Shown here: in pieces, positions 1 to 12,048 of the stretch
Layout of the letters: every line of letters starts with the position of its first letter
How positions within the stretch are numbered: position 1 is the stretch's first letter
NCBI RefSeq assembly: GCF_023065955.2
Contig: NW_026622985.1
Span: 74,823,931-74,887,930, forward strand
Direction of reading: 5' to 3'
Length of the DNA stretch: 64,000 nucleotides
From: Ursus arctos
Lineage: Eukaryota; Chordata; Mammalia; Carnivora; Ursidae
The notes under the pieces: model-generated
The model's input: the letters and a program-made list of their open reading frames with translations, nothing else
Told to the model about the DNA's origin: nothing
Database searches by the model: none
Position numbers and translations under genes: made by a program

Positions 1-267
1 CTTGATGGAATCTTGAGAGTTATACATTCATAGGCAGTAGGCAGAAGTGTATGTAAAACAGAAAAATACGTATGGAGCAAAGAAGATAAATAACCATTTT
101 ACTATTTATTAAAAAAATATACCAGGATCTAATTTTAAAACGAATGTAAGCAGAGGCCCTCTGCCATTTAGCCACAGAGCTAGTGATAAAGATTAGAATT
201 CAGGAGTATCAAGATTACTTCAGAGAGGAATTAATAAAGCCATTCCAAAGATATCTCTGATTTCTTT

Positions 268-414
268 TCTTTTTTTTTTTTTTTTTTTTTGAGAGACACA
301 GAGAGAAAGCATGAGCAGGGGGGAGGGGCAGAGGGAGAGACAATTTCAAGCAGGTTCCATGCTCATGAAGAGACCGATACCATGAAACCGATAAACTGAG
401 CCACCCAGGCGCCC
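268..414 (-). mobile_element. CAN SINE (tRNA-Lys derived), diverged
   Basis: The T-run at 269-290 is the reverse-complemented poly-A tail. The GAGAGACACAGAGAGAAAGC body follows, and the element ends at CCACCCAGGCGCCC (the tRNA-derived head on the minus strand). The middle is diverged and partly deleted, so this is an older copy. A C-run follows at the head end. Confidence 0.85.
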
Positions 415-503
415 ACCCCCCCGCCGAATTTTTCTTGTTAAAACCTCAATAATAAAACATAATGCAAAAAAAATTAATACATAGAAGACACTGACCGCTA
501 TCT

Positions 504-515
504 CCCCCCCCCCCC
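504..515. repeat. C homopolymer of 12
   Basis: Uninterrupted C-run, about 90 bases after the head of the first SINE. Confidence 0.9.
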
Positions 516-2293
516 AATTCTTTTTATGGTGGTACCACCTAAATAGCAGAAGAACTGCCAAGAAATTTGAGATTTGTTCGTTGTCAATTAAGAAGGCATA
601 TTTTTTCCTAGGAAAATAAAATGGAAAGCTTGTTTGAAGGTCCCTATCATAACTACATCCTGGGGTCTGGGGTTTGATTCAGTTGGTGGCACATACGGAC
701 CTGCTTTTCAATAGGATGCATGAATTATTAGAAAGTCATAAATTACCATGTAACTGTAATTGACAAGGATCCAAATACTTTTCAATTTATCAGAGGACTT
801 TTCCTGCCTGCCTTTTGCTCTACAATTAGGAGGAAATAGACAAGAAAACAAACTTATTCGGAGATTATAAGACCTATCTTAGAAATAGTGCTCTTTAGTG
901 ATATTTAATATGTACTTTGTATGGTTTAGGACACAAGATATGCTCCCCAGAAACATTAACAGAAGGTAGAAAATATTATGAAAAGTGAAGATAAGCTATC
1001 ATGGGAATTCTTAAAAGTCCGAGATTTTCAGTCAGATGATCATAAATGATCACAGATGAATAAATGATCCTCAATCCTCAAATAAAAATCAAACATTTAT
1101 GAATGCTAAAAAGCTATACAAAATCCTAGTAAATATTGAGGGAATGTTCAACAATAAAGTCTGAAATAAGGTTTCTGGTGAGATTTACTCTGCTAGTATT
1201 CAAGTTAATTACCCTTTCTATTCCATCTGCAAGTAACAAAAAGTCAAAACAAAAAAAATGGAGTCAAATGACAGACTATAATATTAGAATATATTCTGTC
1301 GTAACATACATTCTATACTGGATTCTTCAGATAACTATTCTCAATTCATTTCATTGTTTCTTTGTAACAGGTTACGTTTTATCGTTTGAGATTTACTGAA
1401 TTGCTGGCATTGTGCTTGTACTTTACCTAGATTATCTCCATTAATAACAACGGTCCTATAAGGTAGATACAGTTATTGCTGTAAACTACAACAAACGTAG
1501 TTTATAAACAACTTTTGATACTTTTAATACTGCGAACACTGTATTAAGGACTACCTTTAAGTATTACCTAGTACTATTCATTGAATATTTATTCATTGAA
1601 TATTTTCTGACTTTGCCACAAGATTCATTTTATAATTATAGTTAATTGTGAAGGAACAGCCCCCAGCTGCTATATCCATAAAGCTATTATGTTCACGGAA
1701 GATTTTACCTCTTACATATGGAGAATGCGGTCTTCATCTCAGATCAGTAAGATCAAGACCAGCCACTGTGTACTGGGCAAGAGGCATCCTGTCCTGGTAG
1801 CTGGCTTGGTTGTGAATGAGAAAGTGCTCACAGTAGGTGACCCTCAAAGGGTGCCAACTGCGTCAGCTCAGCCTTTTGAGGGGAGCGCAGTTATCTGAGG
1901 ACAGCAGGTGACCCGTCAGAAGCCATGAGAATGACAGCAAGCTGTACAGGCAACTTCTCATACTCCTTGTGACTTTACCATTTGTTCTCCCTCAGCATAA
2001 AGACTTTTAGAAGTTCTACACTACTTTAACTGGACAAAGAGAAACAAGGAAGGAATGTCTACGATGGCAGAGAAAGGAAATGAGGTAGAAACAGGGCATA
2101 TCTGAGGCCTAGCATAGTTTGAAGGATGTGAGAGAATCTCTCCAGGAAGGGAAAACTCACAGTCCCAATCCTGCCATCCGGTCACTCTGATCTCCAGATC
2201 TTCCCTCCTGACTAAAACACTAGAGGTTCGGAGTTCTTAAGTGCAGCAGTATTTCCTTCCAGTAGTTTCCACAAACTCTCAGCAACAGAGGAA
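515..2293. other. CADPS2 intron, no gene seen
   Basis: Mostly unassigned AT-rich sequence. A weak MIR-like block in reverse may lie at 1395-1500 (TTACCTAGATTATCTCCATT, CCTATAAGGTAGATACAGTT). A more GC-balanced segment at 1650-1960 has a 69-codon frame I do not recognise. Confidence 0.5.
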
Positions 2294-2311
2294 CAAAACT
2301 ACCTTTTTAAA

Positions 2312-2513
2312 AATTAATTAATTTTTAAAGGTTTTATTTATTTATTTGACAGAGACAAAGACAGCCAGCGAGAGAGGGAACACAAGCAGGGGGAGTGGGA
2401 GAGGAAGAAGCAGGCTCATAGTGGAGGAGCCTGATGTGGGGCTCGATCCCAGGACCCTGGGATCACACCCTGAGCCGAAGGCAGACGCTTAACGACTAGC
2501 CACCCAGGCGCCC
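2312..2513 (-). mobile_element. CAN SINE, full length
   Basis: AAGGTTTTATTTATTTATTT tail, GACAGAG body and CACCCAGGCGCC head in reverse orientation. Flanked by near-identical target duplications CAAAACTACCTTTTTAAA (2294-2311) and CAAAACTACTTTTTAAA (from 2514). Confidence 0.95.
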
Positions 2514-2672
2514 CCAAAACTACTTTTTAAAGAGAATTAGTATAGTCACTATACTAAATGTTACACTTAGATGGATAAGAATTCTAAAACTGGTCTTAGC
2601 AGAGTCTGTTTTTACTGACCGTAAATAGACTAAATGATTTTTTTTCCTACTTTTCTTATTTTTTTGGATTTA

Positions 2673-2774
2673 TTTTTTTTTTAAAGTAAGCTCTAGGTCC
2701 AATGTGGGGCTCAATCTTCTGACCTTGAGATTAAGAGTCACTGGCTCCATGGACCGAGCCAGCCAGGTGCCTCT
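2673..2774 (-). mobile_element. CAN SINE, truncated older subfamily
   Basis: A T-rich start, then TTAAAGTAAGCTCTAGGTCC, ...GTGGGGCTCAATCTTCTGAC and GAGCCAGCCAGGTGCC. Only the tRNA-like half (head plus A-rich tail) is present. The GAGCCAGCCAGG head marks an older subfamily than the CACCCAGGCGCC copies. Confidence 0.8.
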
Positions 2775-3239
2775 AATGATTGGTTTCTTAATTGCCTCAC
2801 AGGAGAAGCTAATGACCCAATCAATAATAGATCTTTAAATGTAAAGATGCTTCTAAAACGTAAAGAAATACTGTCAGCAGCATGATGTTGAAATCTAGGC
2901 CATGTCTGGATGTCATCACAAAGATTTGAGAAATTCCATTAATTGACTGATTAATCTACATAAAACAAGTGACATTTCCAATTTTCATTTGATTAAAAAA
3001 ACTTGGGGGGGTGGGGGGGGTGAAAGTGACTACTCAACTAACCTTTCCTCTGAGTGCTATAGACCCAGCTATATAATCATGGGCCAAAAACAGCATATTT
3101 TTTTCAGATTCATTGACTTAGAGCGTAAAGGAACATTTCCTAGAAATACATGTTCACAATATATCAGGTATATGTGATAAGCTAATTTTTAACCTAATAA
3201 TTGTCTGAGCAGTTAGAAATTCAAAAACACGTCAAAACC

Positions 3240-3368
3240 CACTTATCCTGGTTCAGTGATTTTCAAATGTTAGTAAGTGATGAAATCTTACACAGAGAGC
3301 TTGCTGGGCTCTGAGTAGATTGGGCCTGAGACTCTGCTCCTGGTGCTCTGGTCCGGGGACCAAACATT
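3240..3368. mobile_element. MER5A-like hAT relic
   Basis: GGTTCAGTGATTTTCAAATG, AGAGAGCTTGCTGGGCTCTG, GATTGGGCCTGAGACTCTGC and TGGTGCTCTGGTCCGGGGAC resemble MER5A, with strong decay. Confidence 0.5.
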
Positions 3369-4422
3369 AACCACTCATTAATCTATACCTGTTCTGAAAC
3401 TTCAACAAAACAAAAATCACAGCTACGCCTATATATTTTGAAATGTGTTTCTACCTAAAATTATACAATCAGTTAAGATTTCCTTAGAATAACAATTATT
3501 TCTAAGTGACAGAAATCAAAATAACTTTTCTGTTCTTCTAAAATTTGATCACAGTGCCCCCAAGTGGATGAAAAAATTACTAACAACAAAGGAAAATGGA
3601 CCGGTTCTCACTGGGAAGGAGTTCATGTAAATTTATCTTTGTATTTGCCAGAATGTCCGCCCTGGTGCTTCGCCCAGCATACCCTCAGTACGGGTCAGCT
3701 GCATAAATACTTGCGCATATTTCAGTAAGCCCTACCACTCTTGCCCTCTGTGTTTTCCTTACACAACACTCACGTTGGGCCAAGTCATCCCCAAAACTCC
3801 TCGAGCTCTTTAATTTTATGTTGGTATGATGTAATCACAAATTCTATTTAGAAGAAAGTAGGATATCAAGAAATGACTAACAGGAAAACTAACTTTATTC
3901 TATGGTCTCCATTCTCACCATGACACATTTCCTCAAAGTTGTGATAATAATTTAGGGTTTAGGGAAAAAAGTGATTTGTACTTAATTGAATATAATGCAA
4001 CAGTTAAGCGTTAGTGGTGAAATGGGCTGCGGGCACACACCTGCCTCCCCCAGCGCGGGCACAAGTCTGTGCCAGATCCTAGAGGAAACCTCTGGAAGAA
4101 ACTAAACTTTTCTTCCTAGGTGTGATAATACCTTCACATACACTCCATAGATATTTGGGGATATAGTATTCTGTAATTCATTTAAAAATGTCTAAGCTTC
4201 TACTTATTTTTTTTTCTTTTTTTACTTCAATGAACATATATGGAATCACTAAACTGGGGGGCCTGAGCTGCAAAAGGAAACTGCTGATATGCCAAAATTA
4301 TTTAAAACAGAAAACACTGGCAAAGAGGACTGGCGCTTAAAGGCTTGATACTGACTAAATCTTTTTAATAATGTTCTTAGGCTCATGTATCTCTCTGCCT
4401 ATCTCCCTCTCACCTATCACCC

Positions 4423-4460
4423 CCCCCCCACACACACACCCATCTCTCTCTCTCTCTCTC
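4423..4460. repeat. C-run, (CA)n and (CT)n compound simple repeat
   Basis: Nine or so consecutive C, then CACACACACACC, then (TC)n of about ten units, running straight into the T-run of the neighbouring SINE. Confidence 0.9.
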
Positions 4461-4647
4461 TTTTTTTTTTAAGATTTATTTGAGAGGGAGAAAGAGGAAG
4501 AGCACAAGCAGGGCGAGCAGCAGAGAGAGAGGGAGAAACTCCCCGCTGAGCAGGGAGCCCTGATGCAGGACTTGATCGCAGGACCCTGGGATCATGACCT
4601 GAGCTGAAGGCAGGCGCTTCACCGACTGAGCCACCCAGGTGCCCCCC
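4461..4647 (-). mobile_element. CAN SINE
   Basis: T-run, AAGATTTATTTGAGAGGGAG, CT/GA-rich body and GAGCCACCCAGGTGCCCC head. The tail side abuts a CA/CT simple repeat (4423-4460), which probably grew from the SINE insertion site or tail. Confidence 0.92.
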
Positions 4648-7339
4648 TTCTTCACTTTTTATCATTCTCTTAATTTCAGAAAAGAACCTTCTATTTTAAC
4701 TGTATACCCAGGGAGGGTCTACAAATTTTGTCACCACTCAAACCAACAAACTCGTTCTACATAATGGAAGAACGGAAATCAAAGGGCAGAAATATGGGTT
4801 TCGGTAGCACCACATAGTGACACTGGCAAATGCTGTAAGGGGACTAATGAATACATTTACCTCTGCATTTCCCGTAACTTCCTTAAGCACACATGGAATA
4901 TGTATCTCATACAAAATCCCAGAAAGTCTCATGTTATTTCATGCCAATTAACAAATTGCCAACACGTCATGCTAATAAAAAAAGCAATTGACCTAAGTAG
5001 AAGGGCTAATTAAATGGAGTAAGATAATTAAACGATTCTCAATATGTAATCAAAAATTATGGCTGGAAGTGTTTCACAATGTTGTCTTTTTGTTTTCAAG
5101 TGTCTGCCTATCGGCAAAATTCTAATCAGTGTATCCTTATGCATAAAAGACAGATCCAGTGCAGATGTTAATTTGTTGCATGATAGAAATCAGGTGTTCA
5201 ATTACAAATAATGGGGTGTATGAGAGAACGTCCAAGATTTCCATTTAGCTGAACACACGCGTCTCAACCAGCAAATGATTGCAAAGCATTCTTATTGGAA
5301 TTAGCTACTAACGTGCACCCGAGGCACACCACATTCAACTCCTTTATTATCCTCATTATATAATATTCACATCTCCAGCCCCGTGTATTACCTAATTTGC
5401 CACTGATTTAGGAGTTTGAATATCTAGTGCTCTAAATTCTATTTATTGAACTGTTTTAAAGGGATGATTTTGATTTTTATTTAAACTCCAAAGCATTTAC
5501 TATGAGGACTTTTATTACCTTTAAAATTTTACATTTAAACAATCTAAACCATTTGCTTTTGTAAATTCCTAGAACTAGGAATACTCTGAGCTTTTAACAT
5601 GCAAAGCCTATTTCCACAAAGACCTCCCAACATTATTTTAGCAAAATAACTACACAGAGGGGCTCAAGTATATTCACTTGGCTAAAAGAGGTTAAGCAGA
5701 TGTGCTTTTTATATTTATGACCAAGACACAGACTTAAAACATACTTATGAATTAAGATATTCATCACTCCAAGTCTATGGGTGGACGCAATTCTGAGAGG
5801 ATGAATAAATATTAGACCGATGTTGGATTACGTCCTAAATCAAGACCTTAGTATGAAGGATTTTCCAATTAGTTATTCAGTAACCAATAGGGCCACGTCT
5901 CTAAAACCTTAATGTCAGATAACCACAACAGAGACAATGGAAAAGGTCATTGGTTAGATGCCAGAGTAAGAGCAGTGTCCATCAATGAGGAATTCATTAT
6001 TTTAAGAGAACATATGAAGAAACTTCCAAAATATTTTAAAATTCCTTTCATTCTCTTATCTCAATGAAATCAATGAAAAAATATGTAACTCCTTAAAGTC
6101 CCTTACTCATTAAAAAATAAGTGCTATTTGAGTTTGCGGCAACCAGCAAAGCCTTAAAAATTTTTCAAAGAATAGAGAGAGATAATTTCCATAAACCAAG
6201 AGATGCAAAATGGTGACTTTATGGGACAGATCTGGCCTGCAGATGTGCTTTGAAAGCACAGCATTAAAAATATACAGTTTGCAGTGCTTTTCATGTTCTC
6301 TTGATTCCCATAATCTGGACTATTCCACTCTTCATGACCTTATTCTTAATGACTTCATGCATTTATTTGATTTGCCTGGCCTTTGGCAGCGTTTGACTTT
6401 TTTTGTGAACTCCTAGTGTAATCACTTCAGAAAAGTATTGTGTGTTATTAAGCAGCGTTGTCTAGTGGTTTAGGGAACAACCCCTGGAAGCAGACAAATG
6501 GGTTTAAACCATGGCCACTTAGTAGTTATAGGACTTGAATCAAATTCCTTGACTTCCTTTGCCTCAGTAATCTCTCTGTAAATTGAAATAATAGTGACAT
6601 CAATATCGTATAAATGATATCTAGAAATACATCATATAAATTATATCATATATAACCTCACATCAAGTTGTAAGAACTAAATATGATTATATATAAAGGG
6701 ACTAGCTCCTTTAAATATATTTAAAGCAATTACTTTGTTTTATTTTGATGTCACAGGTATAAGAAATCATATGCTTCACCATCTTGCTAATTAGTAGCGT
6801 AACAGATGTGTACTCTAAAAGGGTAATATTCTACCAGACAATGGCTACATGTCCTATTTAAACTACTGCTTGCTGCTGTCAAGGACTCTTTCCAGTATGC
6901 TCACGTGATTTATACAGAAAGGGCACAAGTTATTATTTATATTGACCATATATTCCTTTAAGAACTTATGAAGAATATCACTGCATTACTGAAGACACAT
7001 GTATTTGAAACTTTGACAAGAAGTCCATGGCAAATAGACCTTGTTTTCAAGGATAATGGTAAGATTGCAGATTGATGGGATGTAATATTGAATCTAACAT
7101 CACCAAAAGTGACTCACATGTTTTTTTGGAGACTTCTAGAACTTTTCAAAGAATTTCACTGTAAGTCTTACTCTTACTTTTCCAACCACACTAGAGGATG
7201 AGGGGATAAAAAGACCTTAGAAGAAACCCTAGACTACCTCTCACTATTGGAGAAAGGGAGAAAATCTGCGACAGGGCAAGGATCCTCATAGAAATGTTTG
7301 TAATTGGGTTTCTCCAAACCCAGATTTTATAATATAATC
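4648..7339. other. CADPS2 intron, no gene seen
   Basis: Apart from the MIR at 6440-6605, nothing was recognised. The 4940-5220 part is repeat-free with several ATTA-core motifs (GGCTAATTAAATGG, AGATAATTAAACG) and could be conserved non-coding DNA. Confidence 0.45.
6440..6605 (+). mobile_element. MIR SINE (ancient tRNA-derived)
   Basis: TCTAGTGGTTTAGGGAACAA, ...GGGTTTAAACCATGGCCACT, ...TTCCTTGACTTCCTTTGCCTCAG and CTCTCTGTAAATTGAAATAA follow the MIR consensus order in sense orientation, with high divergence. The region beyond it (6600-6720) is AT-rich. Confidence 0.75.
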
Positions 7340-7768
7340 TCCATAGAATAAGGCAGAAGACACACAATATTAGACAACACTTAAATATTTTCCAAAACTA
7401 AAGAAAACACTGACAACAGAATTATGAAACCATGTCTCATCAAAAAGAGAATGTCAATAAGAAAACGAATTATCAAATTCTGGCATTTAAAAGAATGGAT
7501 ATTAAAAATTCACTAAAAGGACTCAATGGTAGACTGGAGCTGGCAAAAGAAGCCATGCGTATGAAAAAAGGCAACTGAGGTTATCCAGTCTGAGGAAAAG
7601 AAATAAAGGAGGAGGGGAAGAAAAAGGAGCAATGATTGGCTCAGGGATCGCTGGGATTCCATGTATGCAGCACCACCAACATACACAAAATGGAAGTCTC
7701 AGGAGAAAAGGCAGAAAAAATATTTGAAAATGTAATGGCCAAAAACTTCCCAAATTTGATGAGAAGCG
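7340..7768 (+). mobile_element. LINE-1 fragment, 5'/ORF1 region
   Basis: The segment ACCACCAACATACACAAAAT, GGAAGTCTCAGGAGAAAAGG and ATGGCCAAAAACTTCCCAAA, followed by TTTGATGAGAAG, matches the ORF1-upstream/ORF1 region of older mammalian L1 (L1M type). It has no usable reading frame. It is interrupted by the SINE at 7769-7969 and resumes after it (GAACTCCAAGGAGAATACAA). The left boundary is uncertain. Confidence 0.65.
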
Positions 7769-7969
7769 TTTTTTTGTTTGTTTTTAAAGATTTTATTTAT
7801 TTGAGAGACAGCGAGAGAGAACGAAAGAGCATGAGCAGTGCGGAGGGGCAGAGGGAGAAGCAGACTCCCCACTGAGCAGGAAGCCAGACACGGGGCTCAG
7901 TCCTAGGACCCTAGGATCATGACCTGAGCTGAAGGCAGACACTTAAACCACTAAGCCACCCAGGTGCCC
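7769..7969 (-). mobile_element. CAN SINE inserted in LINE-1
   Basis: TTTTTAAAGATTTTATTTAT tail, GCGAGAGAGAACG body and AAGCCACCCAGGTGCCCT head. It splits L1 sequence (7340-7768 and 7970-8618), so it is younger than that L1. Confidence 0.94.
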
Positions 7970-8618
7970 TGAGAAATATTAGTTTTTACATCAAAGAAGT
8001 GCGATGAACTCCAAGGAGAATACAATCGAAGAGATCTGACAGAGTCACTATTCCAAAAAAACTTGTGGCCTAAAAATGAAAACTCATGGCATAAATACTT
8101 AATATTTTACACCTGTGAAAAATTTTGACTGGGTCTGAAAGAAGAGGATTCTAACATGTGTTCTAGCTACGTTGCATCAAAAATTAGTATCTACGGGAAT
8201 TTTAAAACAAGAAAATATTTCCTTTCTTGCTTCCACTCCACTGTTAGATATACATCATTTCTGAAGCAGACTGAAGGTTAAACTCATTCGGTATCTATGT
8301 GTGAATGCTGTGAATCATCATCAGTTTATAGATAAGGAATTTGGTGATCTCTGTACTTTGCCACTGCTGAGAATATTTATATTTAAAATAACGAATAAAA
8401 CATTGTGTTCTGTAAATATAAGGATGATTTAACATCAGAAAACCCACCAATGTAAATCACCATACTGATGGTTAAAGGAGAATTAAAGTACTACTAATTT
8501 GATATGAGAAAGCAATTGCATTTGATAAAGTTTAACCATTTTTGGTTTAAGAAATTTAGCAAAGCTGCATACCAAGAATATAAAGCAAATATTCTTAATA
8601 AAAAAAATCTTAGATACT
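7970..8618 (+). mobile_element. LINE-1 fragment continuing from 7768
   Basis: Starts with ORF1-region text (GAACTCCAAGGAGAATACAA). From about 8400 it carries ORF2-region text (ACATCAGAAAACCCACCAAT, GCAATTGCATTTGATAAAGT), meaning most of ORF1 and ORF2 has been deleted between. Heavily diverged; no coding capacity. Confidence 0.6.
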
Positions 8619-9075
8619 GTGATGGTCGATTTTATGGGTCAACTTGACTGAGCCACAGGGTGCCCACATATCTGGTCAAACATTATTTTGGGTGTTCCTG
8701 TGAGGATGCTTTTTGGATGAAATTAACATTTAAATTGGTAGACCAAGTAGACTGCTCTCTCTAAAGTGGGTGGACCTCATCTTGGTTGAAGGTCTGAAGG
8801 GAACAAAAACCTGACCTTCCCTCCAGTAAGAGAATTCGCCTGACAGTCTTTGAACTAAAACATCAAGTCCTGCCTGATGGCCTTCAAATTGGGACATTGG
8901 CTCTTCCTGGTTCTAGAGTAACTTTGGGCCTTCAGACATTAGCTCTCTAGATTTTGGAATTGCCAAACTTCATGGTTCCATGGGCCAATTCCTTATGATA
9001 CATCTAATATAAACACACACATTTGTGTATCTTATTGGTTCTGTTTTCTGGACAACCTAATACAGATTTAGTTCT
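8619..9075 (+). mobile_element. Ancient interspersed repeat (LTR-like, unnamed) inserted in LINE-1
   Basis: Runs from GTGATGGTCGATTTTATGGG and TCAACTTGACTGAGCCACAG through GGTGGACCTCATCTTGGTTG to ATTGGTTCTGTTTTCTGGAC and AACCTAATACAG. I recognise this as a common mammalian medium-length repeat but do not assert its family name. Its 3' end, ...AACCTAATACA, resembles MaLR-type LTR ends. It lies within L1 ORF2-like sequence on both sides. Confidence 0.6.
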
Positions 9076-9639
9076 AAGACTGGGAAAACGCAAGTTTGCC
9101 TGCTGTCACTTCTAAGTAATATAGCACTAGCGGCCTGGCCCATATTATAAAGGAAAGGACATAATTAAGAGGAAAAAAACCCTATTACTTGCAGATGACA
9201 GAATAAGAGAATTGATCAAGTTAGCTTACTACAAACCAGGCCTTCTTTTATATCACAAAAGCAGAAGTGGAGGTGGATTTCCCATGAGGTGGGAAAACTG
9301 GCTTGTTGAGAAAAAGTTGGAGGCCTTTCTCATGCCATATTCCAAAGGAAGCTCTATACGGATTAAAGACCTAAAAATAAAACATAAATGTATAAACCTA
9401 AAAGAAGAAAATGGAGATTATTTCTGTTTAGAGATGGAGGACACTTTTAACAGAACTCCAAAAGCACAAATACATGGGAGGAAGACTGATGGATTTGACT
9501 ACTAAGCATTTCTGTTCAAGAAGGTTATCCAGCAGGTTATAGATCAAGAGGATGTTGGTAATAGTTAAAACCAACAAAAGATTATCTAGGACCTCTCTGC
9601 TAACAGAGTAGACAAATATGGCTATTTTTATTTATTTAA
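9076..9639 (+). mobile_element. LINE-1 ORF2 fragment
   Basis: ATTACTTGCAGATGACAGAA is the region of the RT catalytic motif. It is followed by a deletion and then the 3' ORF2 block CGGATTAAAGACCTAAAAAT and CCTAAAAGAAGAAAATGGAG. A 97-codon open frame (9212-9505) lies across the junction and is chance plus L1 remnants, not an intact domain. Confidence 0.7.
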
Positions 9640-9749
9640 TTTTTTTAAACCTAGGCTCCACGCTAGGCTTGAACTCAGGACCCTGAGATCAAGACCTGAG
9701 CTGAAATCAAGAGTGGGATGCTTAACTGACTAAGCCACGGAGGCACCCT
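9640..9749 (-). mobile_element. CAN SINE, truncated
   Basis: TTTTTTAAACCTAGGCTCCA, ...GAACTCAGGACCCTGAGATC and ACTAAGCCACGGAGGCACCC. Tail and tRNA-like head only, diverged. Confidence 0.82.
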
Positions 9750-10520
9750 GTTATTTACATTTAAATTAACAAAAATTAAGTAGAATAAAAATGCTGGCTC
9801 CTCAGTTATGCTAGCCACATTTTAAGTGCTCAAAAGTCATGCATAGTCCCCACACGGTGATAAATCCTGAAACAAAATAATGAAAAAATATCAATACCCC
9901 GAGAAGCTAAAAGAAATTGAGGAATTCAACTTAGCATCACAGCAGTTTAACCTACTGGACGGTCCAGGTACATATTTCCATCGCTGAAGTTCTACTGGAC
10001 AATGTTGATATAGAGAAAGGACATTTGCAAAACAATGAAAAGAATTTAAAACAAAAAAGTGAATTGGCAGGGAAGAACGAACACATGAATCACAAAAACA
10101 GCAGCCTAACTAGTGGAAATGCATAGGGATAGATTTTCAGGCTGATGAAACATAATAAAACATTATTTCCCACTCATCAGAAAAAGCAAAAATTAGAAAT
10201 GTACATGTACTAATTTGGGGTAATGATACAGGGAAGTAGGACTGTAAATAGGAACAGATAATCTGGAAAGCAATCCCGGAATACTTAATGAAATTAAGTA
10301 CCTGTATTCTCTGCTACATGGCGGAGAAATTCTTACATAGGCCTACAAGTGGACACAAAGGGAGACAATTGGAGCACTATTTATTATGATGGACTGGAGA
10401 CAATTCAGGTGTTCATCGTTGGAGGACTGCATAGATAAAATGTGATAAATACCATGGAATGTTATATAGTAAGAAGCAATGACCTAGAATATATGTAACA
10501 ATGTACATAAGTCTTAACTA
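9750..10520 (+). mobile_element. LINE-1 3' portion, degraded, with local duplication
   Basis: From about 10060 to 10500 the order is that of the L1 ORF2 3' end: CACTCATCAGAAAAAGCAAA, GGACTGTAAATAGGAACAGA, CTATTTATTATGATGGACTG, TGATAAATACCATGGAATGT. The segment at 9858-9950 recurs at 10680-10762 (see findings). Boundaries are uncertain. Confidence 0.55.
9858..9950 (+). repeat. Diverged direct repeat, copy 1
   Basis: GTGATAAATCCTGAAACAAA ... GAGGAATTCAACTTAGCATC, ACAGCAGTTTA. The same order of blocks occurs at 10680-10762. Confidence 0.7.
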
Positions 10521-10679
10521 CTTAATCTCAAACTTAAATACTTCAGTCCCGAATTTTAAAAGTCCACTAAATCATGACTACATTTATAAGTTGCCATGTC
10601 GTGCTAACAGACCTTGTAATTCATACATTATAATGTAATTGTGTTGACATCATTATTCATTAAAGGTTTTTCCCAAATT

Positions 10680-10762
10680 GTGATAAATGCCAAAACAAAA
10701 TATCAATATCCCTGAAATCTGAAAGGAATTTAGGAATTCAACTAAGTGTTACAGCAATTTAA
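10680..10762 (+). repeat. Diverged direct repeat, copy 2
   Basis: GTGATAAATGCCAAAACAAA, ATATCAATATCCCTGAAATC ... TAGGAATTCAACTAAGTGTT, ACAGCAATTTA. Collinear with 9858-9950 but with small indels. Confidence 0.7.
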
Positions 10763-10949
10763 AAACCATACTAAGTTTTACGATTTTATGAACTCCATTC
10801 GTTCAAGTTCAATAATCCAATAAAAATTAAATTGTACCAAATTAAAGAAACATTAAAAATTTTATGATTGTTAACCTTTCTTAACCATAGATCACTTTAA
10901 CAAAGTCTGTTGTGGGTATGCTGTTGAATTTGGAACTAAATTTATATCT

Positions 10950-11420
10950 CAGCTCCTACAAATATTCAAACTAATTATTTCAGAATGAATGTAGAATGAC
11001 ACTTTAATTAGTAATGCGTCTCCTGGCAATTAAGATTCTCTTACTTGTCTCAGCAATTAAAATGGCAAGGCATATTATTAAGGTCCCATGATTCTTCATA
11101 CCTCTTCCTGACAATTACTATGAGAAACATTAGAGGGATGATCACAGCTATAATCCATTCACTGAATATTTGGTAGCGGGATAAACACTTTCTCCTCCCT
11201 GCTTAGTAATTTTTCATTTCATGCATATTACCTATCAATCATTAATGCAATTTGTACTCTGTATCACAAAGTTCAATTTTTCATTTTATATAATTTATTA
11301 CAACCAACTGATTTTGTAGAAATGCAAATTGCAGGAATAATTTTAATTAAGAAATAATTTTTAACCTATTTATTCATGATATGACTTTAATGGTCAGAAC
11401 ATTAATGTATGTGGTTGATG
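10950..11420. promoter_or_regulatory. Repeat-free AT-rich segment dense in homeodomain/POU-type motifs (possible enhancer)
   Basis: No transposon was recognised here. It carries many TAATTA/ATTA cores (ACTAATTATTTC, TTTAATTAGTAATG, GCAATTAAGATTC, ATCATTAATGCAATTTG, TTTTAATTAAG) and an octamer-type ATGCAAAT (near 11323). Function is inferred from motif density only; AT-rich DNA gives such motifs by chance. Confidence 0.25.
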
Positions 11421-12048
11421 GTAGCAAAAATATCACTGTGAAAATGAGACCTCTAAAACTACTATAAATCAAATATTTTAATATAATGAAGATATATGCA
11501 CAAAATTGTTAATACTGCTGATCAGAGAATACAGAAGGACTTTCACTTTAAACTTTTAAACACCTCAATTTTTAAAAGTATGAGGTAGACTTCTATGTCC
11601 TTTTTGATGATTCCCTTATAACTCATTTTTATAATGCCCATTACTACTATGATATGAAAACATCTCAAAGTTACACAGAATATATAATTCTATACCATAA
11701 AATTAAAACATGGCACCTAACATTTTCATTCTCTCAGATCTCCTTAGTAAGTCTAATGTGAACAATATAGTTGTCTGTAATTAAGTGCAAGTTTTGGAAA
11801 CAGTAAACAGATCTTATCAGAAGTCCACAATTGTGTCTTACTTAAGGCCAAGGCAAAGACTAAACTTACGGGAAACTTGTCTTCCTTTGAATAAAAAGGT
11901 GTATTTGTGTCCAAAGCTAAAAGTGGTATGGCGAAGCATAATAAGCTTATCCATATTCTCTGCAGTGTTTGCAACCTGAAACATTACCTTCCTATGCTCT
12001 TGTAGCTATCTTACTCATTTTACAGTTTTACTCATTTCAGGTCCATCC

